Below, piece by piece: positions 11,792 to 20,025 of a stretch of DNA of 61,885 nt. The notes below the pieces were generated by a model. It had not been told where the DNA came from and did not search any database. It saw only the letters and a program-made list of their open reading frames with translations. The position numbers and the translations under genes are program-made. Positions within the stretch are counted from its first letter, which is position 1; each line of letters opens with the position of its first letter. Origin of the DNA: Stenotrophomonas sp. PS02298 (GTDB taxonomy: Bacteria > Pseudomonadota > Gammaproteobacteria > Xanthomonadales > Xanthomonadaceae); NCBI RefSeq assembly GCF_029959445.1, contig NZ_JASCOR010000006.1:1-61885 (forward strand), given 5' to 3'.

Positions 11792-11832
11792 GCCACGCTG
11801 CCTGCCCCCGCAAGCAGCGTGGCTGCTTTTTA
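11792..11832 (+). terminator. Terminator between the two beta-repeat paralogues
   Basis: GCCACGCTGC / GCAGCGTGGC (ten base pairs, 12-base loop) is followed by TGCTTTTTAC. It lies 30 bases before the ribosome-binding site of the second paralogue, leaving room only for readthrough or for a promoter overlapping the hairpin. Confidence 0.8.
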
Positions 11833-11860
11833 CCCCTGCTTCCAATATCAAGGAGTTAAA

Positions 11861-13207
11861 GTGAAGCGACTTGCAGCCGGACTGCTGTCCCTTGCCATTG
11901 CCGCCGCCGTGCACGCCCCCGCGCATGCCGCCGGCCCGGCCCGCCCACTCGCCGTTGACGGCGATGTATCCGGCGAAATCACCTCTTCCAGCCAGATCAA
12001 TTACAGTGACGGCACCCGCAGCCAGCTGTTCTCGCTGCAGATGGGCGCCGGCCAGGCGGTATCGCTGAAGCTCAACGGCGCGCTCAAAGGCTCGCTGGCC
12101 GTGTTCAACCGCGACGTACTGGTATCCCGCACCGATGGCAGTGACGAAGGCAATGCCACGCTGAGCATGCGCGCCGACAAGGCTGGTCAGTACCTGGTCG
12201 CCGTCAGCGGCGCCGATGCCCGCGCCTTCGGCCCGTTCCAGCTGTCGGCCGAACCCATCGTCGCCTATGACGGCAAGCCGCTGACCGCTGGCCGCCGGGT
12301 CACCGATTGGCTGAGCAACGGCGACAAGACCTTCGTCCTGCAGGTCGACAAGCCTGGCCTGTACACCATAAACCTCGAATCCAGCGAGTTCGATGCCCGT
12401 CTCGAACTGAGCGGCAACGGCCTCAACCTGGAAGACGATGACGGCGGCAGCAACCTCAACTCGCGCCTGGTCGCTCCCCTGCAACCGGGCCGCTACACGC
12501 TGACCGCAGGTGGCCTGGGCGAAGCTTCCGGTGCGTTCTACCTGGGCGTCGAGCAGTCGGATTTCCCCGAAGGCCTGGTCTTCAACGACGGCACCAACCT
12601 GCCGCTTGAAGGCACCGTCAGCGGCTTCATCGGTGCCGACGACACCCGCAGCTTCGTGCTGAACCTGCCGGAACGACGTCGTGTGCAGCTCGATGCCAGT
12701 GGCAAGGAGCTGGACACCATGCTGACCATCCAGGGCGGCGACATCACCCTGAGTGATGACGATGGTGGCGGCGGTGTCAATTCGCGCATCAGCCAGGTGC
12801 TGGATGCTGGCGAGTACAACGTCTCGGTGCGCTCGGTGAACAGCCGTGGCGGTGTATTCCAGCTGGCTACCGCCACTGCGGCTGCGCCCGATGGCCCGAT
12901 TCGTCCCGAGCTGAAGATCGGTCGCGAAGTACAGGGCCAGCTGCGTGCTGGCAACCGTGACATGTACACCCTGGAGATCCCGCGCAAGGGCAAGTACGTG
13001 ATCAGCATGACCGCAGGCTCGTCCAGCCTGGATGGCATGATCACGCTGATGCGCAACGGCGAAGAAGTCGCCCAGCAGGATGACAGCGAATCCAGCCTCG
13101 ATCCGAACCTGGAAATCGACCTGGAAGCCGGCCGCTACATCGTGTTCGCGCACAGCTTCGATCCAAACGCCACCGGCAGCTACCGCCTGCTGGCACGTCG
13201 CAAGTAA
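11861..13207 (+). CDS. Exported protein with four PPC-like beta repeats, paralogue of upstream lipoprotein
   Basis: This 448-residue protein begins at GTG 11861, preceded by AAGGAGTTAAA. It has a Sec signal peptide (VKRLAAGLLSLAIAAAVHAPAHA) and no lipobox, so it should be soluble in the periplasm or secreted. Modules 1-3 align with the lipoprotein: VSGEITSSSQINYSDGTRSQ matches VSGEITSSSTLNYNDGSRHQ, followed by AYDGKPLTAGRRVTDWL and acidic loops EDDDGGSN and SDDDGGGG. A fourth module (GREVQGQLRAGNRDMYTLEIPRKGKYVISM) is added at the C-terminus. This looks like tandem duplication with gain or loss of one module. Function unknown. Confidence 0.82.
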   Translation: MKRLAAGLLSLAIAAAVHAPAHAAGPARPLAVDGDVSGEITSSSQINYSDGTRSQLFSLQMGAGQAVSLKLNGALKGSLAVFNRDVLVSRTDGSDEGNATLSMRADKAGQYLVAVSGADARAFGPFQLSAEPIVAYDGKPLTAGRRVTDWLSNGDKTFVLQVDKPGLYTINLESSEFDARLELSGNGLNLEDDDGGSNLNSRLVAPLQPGRYTLTAGGLGEASGAFYLGVEQSDFPEGLVFNDGTNLPLEGTVSGFIGADDTRSFVLNLPERRRVQLDASGKELDTMLTIQGGDITLSDDDGGGGVNSRISQVLDAGEYNVSVRSVNSRGGVFQLATATAAAPDGPIRPELKIGREVQGQLRAGNRDMYTLEIPRKGKYVISMTAGSSSLDGMITLMRNGEEVAQQDDSESSLDPNLEIDLEAGRYIVFAHSFDPNATGSYRLLARRK

Positions 13208-13220
13208 GCAAACGGCACCG

Positions 13221-13257
13221 AAAGGCCGATGCCAGCACTCTGGCATCGGCCTTTTTT
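13221..13257 (+). terminator. Strong terminator after the beta-repeat pair
   Basis: AAGGCCGATGCCAG / CTGGCATCGGCCTT is a 14-base-pair stem with a four-base loop followed by TTTTTT. It runs directly into a long-hairpin repeat. Confidence 0.92.
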
Positions 13258-13343
13258 GTGGGAGCGGCATAAGCCGCAAAGCTGGTGCCGCCAAATCCTC
13301 ACACCGGAGCAGTGTCTGCTTCGCGGCTTACGCCGCTCCCACA
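13257..13343. repeat. Long-hairpin intergenic repeat
   Basis: TGTGGGAGCGGCATAAGCCGC and GCGGCTTACGCCGCTCCCACA form the outer arms, with a variable centre. Same family as 1-81 and 24459. It separates the plus-strand beta-repeat pair from the convergent VIT/VWA gene. Confidence 0.88.
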
Positions 13344-13371
13344 AACACGCCGCAGATTGCGAGCAAGCGGC

Positions 13372-16251
13372 TCAGCGCACCTCGAACTCGCCGACCAGCA
13401 CGGTGTCGGTGGCATCCTGCAAACGCAGGGTTACCGCTTTGTCCTTTTGCTGCGGCAGCCCCCAATGCGTACTCAACCTGAGCATCAAGGTGGTCGCACC
13501 GGTGACCAACTGCTGGCGGCTGCCGAAATAGTTTGCCTCCACCTTGTAGATGCCCGGTTTGGCATCACGCAGCGAGAACTGCTCTGGACCATAACCACCG
13601 GTGAAGTCCTGCGACATCTGCCCGCCTTGATAGGTCAGACGATTGCCGTAGTAGGCGCGTTCGCCATTGGGATCGGTCACCCACAGATCCATGTCACTGT
13701 TGTCCGCATCCCAGGCCAGCACCACGCGCAGGTCCAGTGGCATCGCCTTGCGCAGCCGCGCATCAACCTGCGTCGCATCCAGCGCCGGACCACCACGGGC
13801 AAGCAGATTCGTCAGCTCATCCAGCGCGATCAACGCAACGCCGTCGAAGCGACCATCCCATGGCCGCTGCACCACCTGGTAGAGCGGATCAACCGCCTGC
13901 TGCGGGCGCCCTGCCGCCTCCAGCGCCAGACCCAGATCGCGAAAGCTCTGCGGCTCATCCTCAGCCATCACCAGCACCTGCTCGAATACCGGCACCGCAA
14001 GCGCGGGCGCATCGGCCTGCATCAAGCGATAGCCCAACACGCGCAGCAGATGCCTGTTGTCCAGTTCCAGCTCAGCCAGGTTGGACAATACCCGCAGCGC
14101 AAGCTCACGCTGTCCAGCAGCAAGCAGCAGATCGGCCACATCCAGAAAGAACGCGCTGCTGCTGGCATTGGCCTCGCGCTCGTCCAGGTACCACGCATAC
14201 AACTCGGCGGCAGGTGCCTTGCGCAGGCGCTGCGCGATCGGCGAGTCCGACTCCCAGGCGCCGAGCTTGATCTGGACCTCGCCGGAATTGACCGGCATAT
14301 CGACGGCAGGATACTGCCGCGTAGCAGCAGCGCTGCCGGTAACCACTACCCTGTCCAATGACGATGATTCGGCCTCGACGTACGCGGGCGGAGCAGGGGG
14401 AACTGGCGGTGCCGGCATGGGCGACGCCATTGCCGGTGCCGGCGCGTCCTGCGAACGAGACCTCTCCGACTGCGCAGCCTGCGCCACCTTCGGCGGTGCA
14501 TCTTTCGGCCAACGCTTGTCCCACCATCCCTGACGCTGTTTCCATTGCTCGGCCACATCATCGAGATGGGTTTTCCGCGCAGCCTCGCGATCAGCAAGCT
14601 GACGGGCATATCTGCGGTCATATTCAGCACGCAGTGCAGCCGGCGGTCGGATCGCATAACGCAGATAGTCATCGATCGTGTCCAGCACCAGCAGCGAGCT
14701 GCCTTCGCTGACCATGCCAAACTGCTGCGACAGCAATTGCATCGCCTCGCGATTACCACGCGGGTCCGCAGCCAGTTGCTGCAGGCGCGCCTGCGCCCAC
14801 AACCCGGCCATCAGACCCGCATCAGCGTTGTCAGGCGCGACGCTCAGTGTCTGCCACTGGCCGCCATTGATCCGCACCTGCACCTTGTTCTGCACCGTAT
14901 CGGCACGCGCATACAGCCACAGCCAGCCTTGCTCCAGGCTGCGACGGTCGATCACCACATCATGCAGACCCGGCGCGGGCGCCACTTCCACCGTCGTTGG
15001 CTCGGCCAGCAGGCGGCTCGCCGCCGCACCGACATCGTCGGATTCGAGCTGCACCAGGCTGCCACCATTCGCCTCGCTCCAGCCACGCAGGCGCGCCGTA
15101 TCGGCACCAGCGGCTGCACTGCTGATTGCGAACAAGCGCTGATCTGTCGCCAACACTGGCGAAACTGACGCCCCCCAGTTGGACAGGCCATCACTGAGCA
15201 GCAGGTATTCGCCGAGCGCTGTATCCGGCTTCCAGGATGCCAGCGCGCTGGCACCATCGTTCGGCGTCTGCTCCAGCACGCGCCGCAACGCGCTCCAGTC
15301 ACCGTTGCGGATGCTGAAACGCCGCTCCGCTTCAGGCGTATCGCGCAGCACCGTCAACACGACACTACCCTCGCCCATCGCTGCGAAATAGCGATCGAGC
15401 AGCGCGAACTCGCGCACCCGGTTGCGTGTCCCCGCCGATCCCGATGCATCCCATAGCAGGCCGACCTTTGACGGGATGCGGCGCGCAGCCAGCGCTGCCA
15501 CCGGCAGCTGGGCAAACAGATACTGTTGTCCGTCGTGGCGCGCGGCCTGCAGTGCCGCCTGCGGCTTGGCTGGCAGCTGCCATTGCAGCTGCGCCGGCAA
15601 CTGGCGACCGCTGCCCTGCCAATCCAGTGCGCCGGCCATCAGCCGGAACGGCGCCTGCCCAAGCTTGTCCGCGCCGCTCGCACGCAAGCGCAGACTGACC
15701 TCGCCGGCACCGGCGGCAAACTGCAATGGCAAACGCCACTGCCAGCCCGCGCTGGACATGGGCATCGCCTCCCGGATGGTCAACTGCACCCGGCGGCTGC
15801 CGCCAGCAGGCAAGGGATACACGCGAAGACGGAACTGGTTGCCGGCGGTCTGCTCAAGCAGCGCCGGGTCCTGGCCTTGGCGGGTGATCGCCTCGAACAC
15901 CTGCCGCCCACGTTCCTTCGGAACAGGCACCGCGTCACGGAGCTGCCCGTCAATATCCAGGGCGAAGCCACTGATCTGTTGGCCATCAGCCAAGGGAAAC
16001 TGTAGTTCGCCCTCCATCACCCGCCGATTGGGGTTGTGGAACACCAGCTCGATCCGGGTCTGGGCGACACCCGCCTGCACTTCGCCGTCGATGATCGCCC
16101 GTTGCAGCTGGATCGGCTGCTCGTCCTTGGAGATGGCAATCAGTACCGGCGGCTGGGTCACCTCCCTGCCCTGCTGCGCGGCGACCGGCGTCACTACCCC
16201 GCCCACCACCAGGAAAACCATCCAACAACGCCGCCAGATAACCAGGCTCAT
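13372..16251 (-). CDS. Large exported VIT / von Willebrand A / DUF2135 protein
   Basis: This is a 959-residue protein with an N-terminal signal or anchor (residues 8-25). A VIT domain (about 40-165) follows, then a VWA domain whose MIDAS starts at DASGS (Asp268, Ser270, Ser272), complete for metal-dependent ligand binding. There is a middle alpha-helical region, a proline-rich linker (APAPAMASPMPAPPVPPAPP, about residue 620), helical repeats resembling TPRs, and a C-terminal DUF2135 beta domain (VVLAWDADNSDMDLWVTDPNGE). The architecture resembles inter-alpha-trypsin-inhibitor heavy chains. The ATG at 16251 was chosen for the signal segment. It is convergent with the beta-repeat pair. A periplasmic or surface interaction role is inferred. 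Confidence 0.88.
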   Translation of the reverse strand: MSLVIWRRCWMVFLVVGGVVTPVAAQQGREVTQPPVLIAISKDEQPIQLQRAIIDGEVQAGVAQTRIELVFHNPNRRVMEGELQFPLADGQQISGFALDIDGQLRDAVPVPKERGRQVFEAITRQGQDPALLEQTAGNQFRLRVYPLPAGGSRRVQLTIREAMPMSSAGWQWRLPLQFAAGAGEVSLRLRASGADKLGQAPFRLMAGALDWQGSGRQLPAQLQWQLPAKPQAALQAARHDGQQYLFAQLPVAALAARRIPSKVGLLWDASGSAGTRNRVREFALLDRYFAAMGEGSVVLTVLRDTPEAERRFSIRNGDWSALRRVLEQTPNDGASALASWKPDTALGEYLLLSDGLSNWGASVSPVLATDQRLFAISSAAAGADTARLRGWSEANGGSLVQLESDDVGAAASRLLAEPTTVEVAPAPGLHDVVIDRRSLEQGWLWLYARADTVQNKVQVRINGGQWQTLSVAPDNADAGLMAGLWAQARLQQLAADPRGNREAMQLLSQQFGMVSEGSSLLVLDTIDDYLRYAIRPPAALRAEYDRRYARQLADREAARKTHLDDVAEQWKQRQGWWDKRWPKDAPPKVAQAAQSERSRSQDAPAPAMASPMPAPPVPPAPPAYVEAESSSLDRVVVTGSAAATRQYPAVDMPVNSGEVQIKLGAWESDSPIAQRLRKAPAAELYAWYLDEREANASSSAFFLDVADLLLAAGQRELALRVLSNLAELELDNRHLLRVLGYRLMQADAPALAVPVFEQVLVMAEDEPQSFRDLGLALEAAGRPQQAVDPLYQVVQRPWDGRFDGVALIALDELTNLLARGGPALDATQVDARLRKAMPLDLRVVLAWDADNSDMDLWVTDPNGERAYYGNRLTYQGGQMSQDFTGGYGPEQFSLRDAKPGIYKVEANYFGSRQQLVTGATTLMLRLSTHWGLPQQKDKAVTLRLQDATDTVLVGEFEVR

Positions 16252-16591
16252 CGCAGCACTCCGTCCAAGGGTTGGGAGATCAAACGCATCAACAGCCGCA
16301 ACGGGGTTGGCGGATCGATCACTCCGCGCTTGATCGGCATGTCCGCCACCAGGCAGCACAACTCAAGCCTTCCCTTGCCCGGAGCATTGTGCCGTGTTTC
16401 GGCAGCCTGGGAGGCAAGCCTGGGCCGCATCCGGAGCGCCGCCTTGCGGAAGCAAGCACTGCCGAATTTGGTCAACTGTAAAAGCCTAAAGCGATCAACG
16501 AACCGACACCGATCAACGCAACGGAAGGCGAGAAACGACCAAGAGCGGAGCCAGCGCCATCCAGAGACTCCTAGACGATTCACTCCCGTCG
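16252..16591. other. Gene-free stretch upstream of the VIT/VWA gene
   Basis: I see no convincing gene. A 132-codon open frame on the minus strand (16248-16646) has residue usage unlike a real protein (many Arg, Cys and Leu, and no domain) and overlaps the VIT/VWA start. The stretch probably holds the promoter of that gene and marks the left border of an unusual patch. Confidence 0.5.
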
Positions 16592-16751
16592 CTACATATA
16601 AAAGCGCGCGTCCTCGATGCGGCATGAGCACATTTGCACCAGGCACTCGGCTTCCGCGCCTCTTAATTCCCCCGCGGAATACCGCAAGGGCATGAAACCA
16701 ACAATGTACTGATCGCCCTCGGCACGGATTTCAATCTGATAGTTTTTCCAT
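16592..16751 (-). pseudogene. Small frameshifted reading frame
   Basis: From ATG 16751 the frame reads MEKLSD and stops. Skipping one base of the A5 run (16743-16747) joins this ATG to an open frame of about 50 codons that reads like protein (YQIEIRAEGDQYIVGFMPLR, then RGAEAECLVQMCSCRIEDAR) and ends at TAG 16592. Either a one-base insertion has broken a roughly 52-residue gene, or the assembly has a homopolymer error. No ribosome-binding site is obvious, and I do not recognise the family. It lies downstream of another unknown minus-strand gene. Confidence 0.4.
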
Positions 16752-16809
16752 CTGCGAAAGAAATGACCTCAGTCCTTAGAGGGATTTCCCATCGTAGCCC
16801 CAAAAAAAA

Positions 16810-17193
16810 CTACCGCTCCATCAGATAGACAGCAGCAGCCTCGCCAAATTCCAGCTCCATGGCTTGCCGAACGAGCCCGGGAAAGGCATACCACGATTTC
16901 CCTGCGAAAGCGTCGAGACCTGCAGAATCGACTTCCTGGCTCAGCCACAAAGCTTCGCTGCGACTCAACCTGGTGTTCTCATCCTCCAACAGGGACCGTC
17001 TGTGCTTCTTCATGAGAAGTCGCAGGTCTTTGACCGTCAAAATCCCAAACGCACCAAGTTCGGAAGGTAACTCGTCGAGAGTTGCTTGGCTGTAATCGTT
17101 CCGGCGGCGAAACAGCCGCCGAACTACCATGTGAATGCGCTTTGCATCCAAGGATGCCAAGTCGACTTTTGCGCGAGCACCTTGATATCTCAT
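16810..17193 (-). CDS. Hypothetical protein
   Basis: This is a 127-residue soluble protein that I do not recognise. It is rich in charged and helical residues: RRLFRRRNDYSQATLDELPS, then a leucine/lysine helix (VKDLRLLMKKHRRSLLEDEN), and a C-terminus GEAAAVYLMER. There is no signal peptide or membrane segment. The ATG at 17193 has GAGGCAGGTAG upstream, a usable ribosome-binding site. The preceding and following DNA is less GC-rich than the flanking core genes. Neighbours are equally unfamiliar, so no function can be drawn from context; an immunity-type or accessory role is only a guess. Confidence 0.55.
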   Translation of the reverse strand: MRYQGARAKVDLASLDAKRIHMVVRRLFRRRNDYSQATLDELPSELGAFGILTVKDLRLLMKKHRRSLLEDENTRLSRSEALWLSQEVDSAGLDAFAGKSWYAFPGLVRQAMELEFGEAAAVYLMER

Positions 17194-17433
17194 CTACCTG
17201 CCTCACCGTGTAGCAAAGCCGACAACTACGCGCCTTCTGGACAATATTCAACTTTAGGACTGCAGGGCCTGGCCAACAAGCGATGCGTTACCGCTGCCGG
17301 TCATCCGATCACAAGACCGCACAGCAGATGTGCGAATGTCCGCCTCGGTTTGCATGCCGTCCTGCCGATGGGCCGGTCGTTCTTGTGCCTGACTGCCCGC
17401 GCATCCAGTTTCGGCTTCAACTTGGGTGAATCG

Positions 17434-17892
17434 TCATAGCTTTCCGACGGGTGCCCTTCCCATGAAATTCTTGCATTCGCCATTCTCCAGCTCGCGAACG
17501 AATATCGCCTTGGTTCTTTCCAGGCAGCCTCTGGAACCAAACCGTAAGCCCCGCACACTACACGAGCCAGCCGCGGATCGATAAGAGCCATCGGCCGAGA
17601 TGAATATCAGCCCCCAGGCCTCATCCTGACGTCGAGAAGCTGGCTCAAAAACCTTGTTGTATCGCTTCAGGTACCTGGGACCATCGTAACCGTGGCTCTC
17701 ACAGACAAGCTCCCAATCCCCAGGCATCAACTCAGCCAGATCCAGCTCTTTGGCTCCGGCAGCGATCTGGCTGGATGCTTTGTGCAGAAATCTGGCTTCG
17801 TCCAACGAATACGGGTAGCCGAGCACATGCCAGCCGAGAACGAGGGCTCCCGTAGCACCGACCAATGCAAGAAACACTGAAACGAGCCGCAT
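17434..17892 (-). CDS. Hypothetical exported or membrane-anchored protein
   Basis: From ATG 17892 the protein has 152 residues. An N-terminal hydrophobic segment (VSVFLALVGATGALVLGWHV) lacks a clear cleavage site and may be an anchor, leaving about 125 residues outside the cytoplasm. Six cysteines in the remainder-like spacing (LVCESHG, GSCSVRGLRFGSRGCLE, GECKNF) could form disulfides. A TTG three codons upstream is an alternative start. No family recognised. It is on the same strand as the two adjacent unknown genes and separated from them by about 200-240 bases on each side, so it is probably not a tight operon. Confidence 0.6.
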   Translation of the reverse strand: MRLVSVFLALVGATGALVLGWHVLGYPYSLDEARFLHKASSQIAAGAKELDLAELMPGDWELVCESHGYDGPRYLKRYNKVFEPASRRQDEAWGLIFISADGSYRSAAGSCSVRGLRFGSRGCLERTKAIFVRELENGECKNFMGRAPVGKL

Positions 17893-18106
17893 GATCGCCA
17901 ATCCGCGTGGGACGGCTGGATATTATGGACACTGGATTCAGCTGGCAAATGATCACGTTATCCAAGCTTGCGACTCCGGCGAAGTGTCAGAAAGTGTTGA
18001 TGCTCGCGAGCTGTCCAATGCCCACCTCGGTTTGCAGGCGGCCCTTGGCTTTTTCTGGTTCATCGCGGCCTCCGCGGAGATTCAAGCCTGGACCGCCCTG
18101 CCTCTG

Positions 18107-18889
18107 TCAGAAGATCAAACCCATCTCCGAGGAAAGCACCCGCCACCCTGATGCGTCGTGCCGCAGCACCGCCTCGTATTGGGATCCACATACGGAGCCA
18201 CAATGGAACCCGAACTGGAGGTCGTAATCCCCATCGGCACGTCGTGTGGGGATACCCAAACCCATGCTCATTGTTTTCCCCACACGCGTGCCCTCGGGTG
18301 GCTGCTGCCATGCCGAGCCGGGCATGAGCTGGACTCCGATCTCCCCAAGATCGCGGATTGATTCCGGCGACAGGTCGATCGCACTGTCGCCTTTGGGCGA
18401 TCCGATGCTCACGTACACCGGCATGCGATTGCTTGCGAGATAGCCCCCGGACGTTAGTTCGTGACGCAAGACCGCTTTCATCACACCTTGCAGATCGGGC
18501 GGCGGATACAGCGCAACCTCGGCCAGTCCCTGCCGTTTGTCACGTGCGGCCTGCAGCGCAACCCCTGCGTCGCCTTTGGCTACGCAATCGATGGCAGGCA
18601 ACCCGCGCACGCAAACTTCACCCGAGGTTTCGTTGACGGTAATCAGGTAACGACGCAAAGCGATGGATTCGCCACGCGCGACCACCATCCTCCATTCATT
18701 GCCTGCCTGGTCGAAATCCGGTCCGTCGATCGCCGAGTCTGCACGCCCGAGCGTCGCATCCAGAGCGAAGTTGCCTTCCATCATCGCCTGCATCGCATCC
18801 AGCAAAGGTCGCTTTTCCTGCGCGTGGGTCACCCACGTGGCAAATGAGGCCACTGCGGCGAATACTCCTGCAACAACCGACTTCTGCAT
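18107..18889 (-). CDS. Hypothetical exported protein
   Basis: This is a 260-residue protein from ATG 18889 with a Sec signal peptide (MQKSVVAGVFAAVASFATWVTHAQ, predicted cut after AQ). The mature part is soluble, with paired cysteines in VCVRGLPAIDC and FHCGSVCGSQY that suggest disulfides, and a C-terminus ending SSEMGLIF. No domain recognised. An ATG eleven codons upstream would bury the signal peptide, so it was not used. It lies 77 bases downstream of the LytTR regulator on the same strand and might be read through from it. Confidence 0.65.
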   Translation of the reverse strand: MQKSVVAGVFAAVASFATWVTHAQEKRPLLDAMQAMMEGNFALDATLGRADSAIDGPDFDQAGNEWRMVVARGESIALRRYLITVNETSGEVCVRGLPAIDCVAKGDAGVALQAARDKRQGLAEVALYPPPDLQGVMKAVLRHELTSGGYLASNRMPVYVSIGSPKGDSAIDLSPESIRDLGEIGVQLMPGSAWQQPPEGTRVGKTMSMGLGIPTRRADGDYDLQFGFHCGSVCGSQYEAVLRHDASGWRVLSSEMGLIF

Positions 18890-18965
18890 CCTGCTTGCTC
18901 GATCTGGGTCTGTTGTCTGCATTGTGCCCGGTTTCCACTGCGCGCTGCCGTGCCCGTGGATCGAC

Positions 18966-19871
18966 TTACTCCGGGGCAGGCTCTTCCTTGTGTCGACCCA
19001 ACGTTGACTTCAGCGCCGGCAGGTAACGCCGACTACAGGCGACTTCCTTGCCGTCAGCCATATGCAGCAGGGCCTCGCCACCTTCCAGCGGTTCGATCGA
19101 CACCAGATGACCCAGATTGATCAACCAGCTGCGATGGACGCGCACGAAACAAGCCGCATCCAGTTTCTGCTCCAGTGCAGCCATTGTGATCCGCAGCGGG
19201 TAGTCGTGTCCGCGCAGATGCAGGTTGACGTAGTTGCCGGCGGCCTGCGCCCATTCGATATCGGCCGTTGCGATCAGGAAGTCGCGGCCCAGCTTACGCA
19301 CCAGCAGCCGCTCCGGATGATCGATGGGCTCCACCGGCGGCCCTTCATCAGGCTCGGCCAGCAACTGTGCCTCGCCTTGCAGACGGCGAAGCAGAAAGCG
19401 GTAGCCATCGATGCAGAACAGGATGGCGGCGTAAGTGCGCACATCCTTGAGGTATTCGTACAGCAGCTCGTCCAGCCAGGAGCCGACCTGATAGCGCTCC
19501 CCCACCAGTGCATAGGCAAGCATTCTCAGCCCGAACATCGCCAGCACGTGCAGCAGGGAGATCGGCACGCTGGCCAGCAGGTACCAGGGCAGGCGTCGTC
19601 GCCAGTTGTCCAGATGCAGTGGCCAGCGCCTGCTGAACCAGACAATCGCTGGTACCAGCAACAGCAGCCAGACCAGTCCACTGGAGAATTCCCAGACCCA
19701 GGGCTCCCACCATTCCATGGAAGGCGTACCGGAACGGTTGGCGTCCATCCAGGTGGTGATCGCATTGCCGCTGCAGTTGATCAACACCAGCAGCAACCAG
19801 AACAGCAGCTCCATGCTTTGCCGCCAGGGGATGGAGCGATTCAACGAGGTCGATGACGCAGCTTGATTCAT
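18966..19871 (-). CDS. Membrane-bound LytTR-type transcriptional regulator
   Basis: This is a 301-residue protein with four hydrophobic helices in residues 20-155 (for example LLFWLLLVLINCSGNAI and GLVWLLLLVPAIVWFS) and a C-terminal LytTR DNA-binding domain (about 190-290: FLIATADIEWAQAAGNYVNL, FVRVHRSWLINLGHL). LytTR domains bind DNA through an all-beta fold, usually after a receiver domain; here membrane helices replace the receiver, as in one-component membrane regulators. It is divergent from the acyltransferase gene 154 bases away, which it may control. The ATG at 19871 is the only sensible start before the first helix. The signal sensed is unknown. Confidence 0.88.
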   Translation of the reverse strand: MNQAASSTSLNRSIPWRQSMELLFWLLLVLINCSGNAITTWMDANRSGTPSMEWWEPWVWEFSSGLVWLLLLVPAIVWFSRRWPLHLDNWRRRLPWYLLASVPISLLHVLAMFGLRMLAYALVGERYQVGSWLDELLYEYLKDVRTYAAILFCIDGYRFLLRRLQGEAQLLAEPDEGPPVEPIDHPERLLVRKLGRDFLIATADIEWAQAAGNYVNLHLRGHDYPLRITMAALEQKLDAACFVRVHRSWLINLGHLVSIEPLEGGEALLHMADGKEVACSRRYLPALKSTLGRHKEEPAPE

Positions 19872-20025
19872 CTGCGCATTCTAGACGGCGAGGCCGCCGC
19901 AGCCGTCGCTGCCCGTCCCCGGATCGCCGCCACTCGTCTCCAGGTCCCCGCAGATCGGCCCTTCCGGCGCCTCGGGAGCGCGTCCCGGGTTGCAATGACG
20001 CCCTTCTCCATACGCTGGACACGCA

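Noticed and set aside
16248..16646. 132-codon minus-strand frame
   Set aside because: Composition is Arg/Cys/Leu-rich with no domain, it overlaps the VIT/VWA start, and part of it lies opposite a better small frame.
17336..18036. Short similarity between 17336-17365 and 18010-18036
   Set aside because: About 27 bases (CCTCGGTTTGCA core) are shared, but the similarity does not extend to either side and may be chance or an old remnant.
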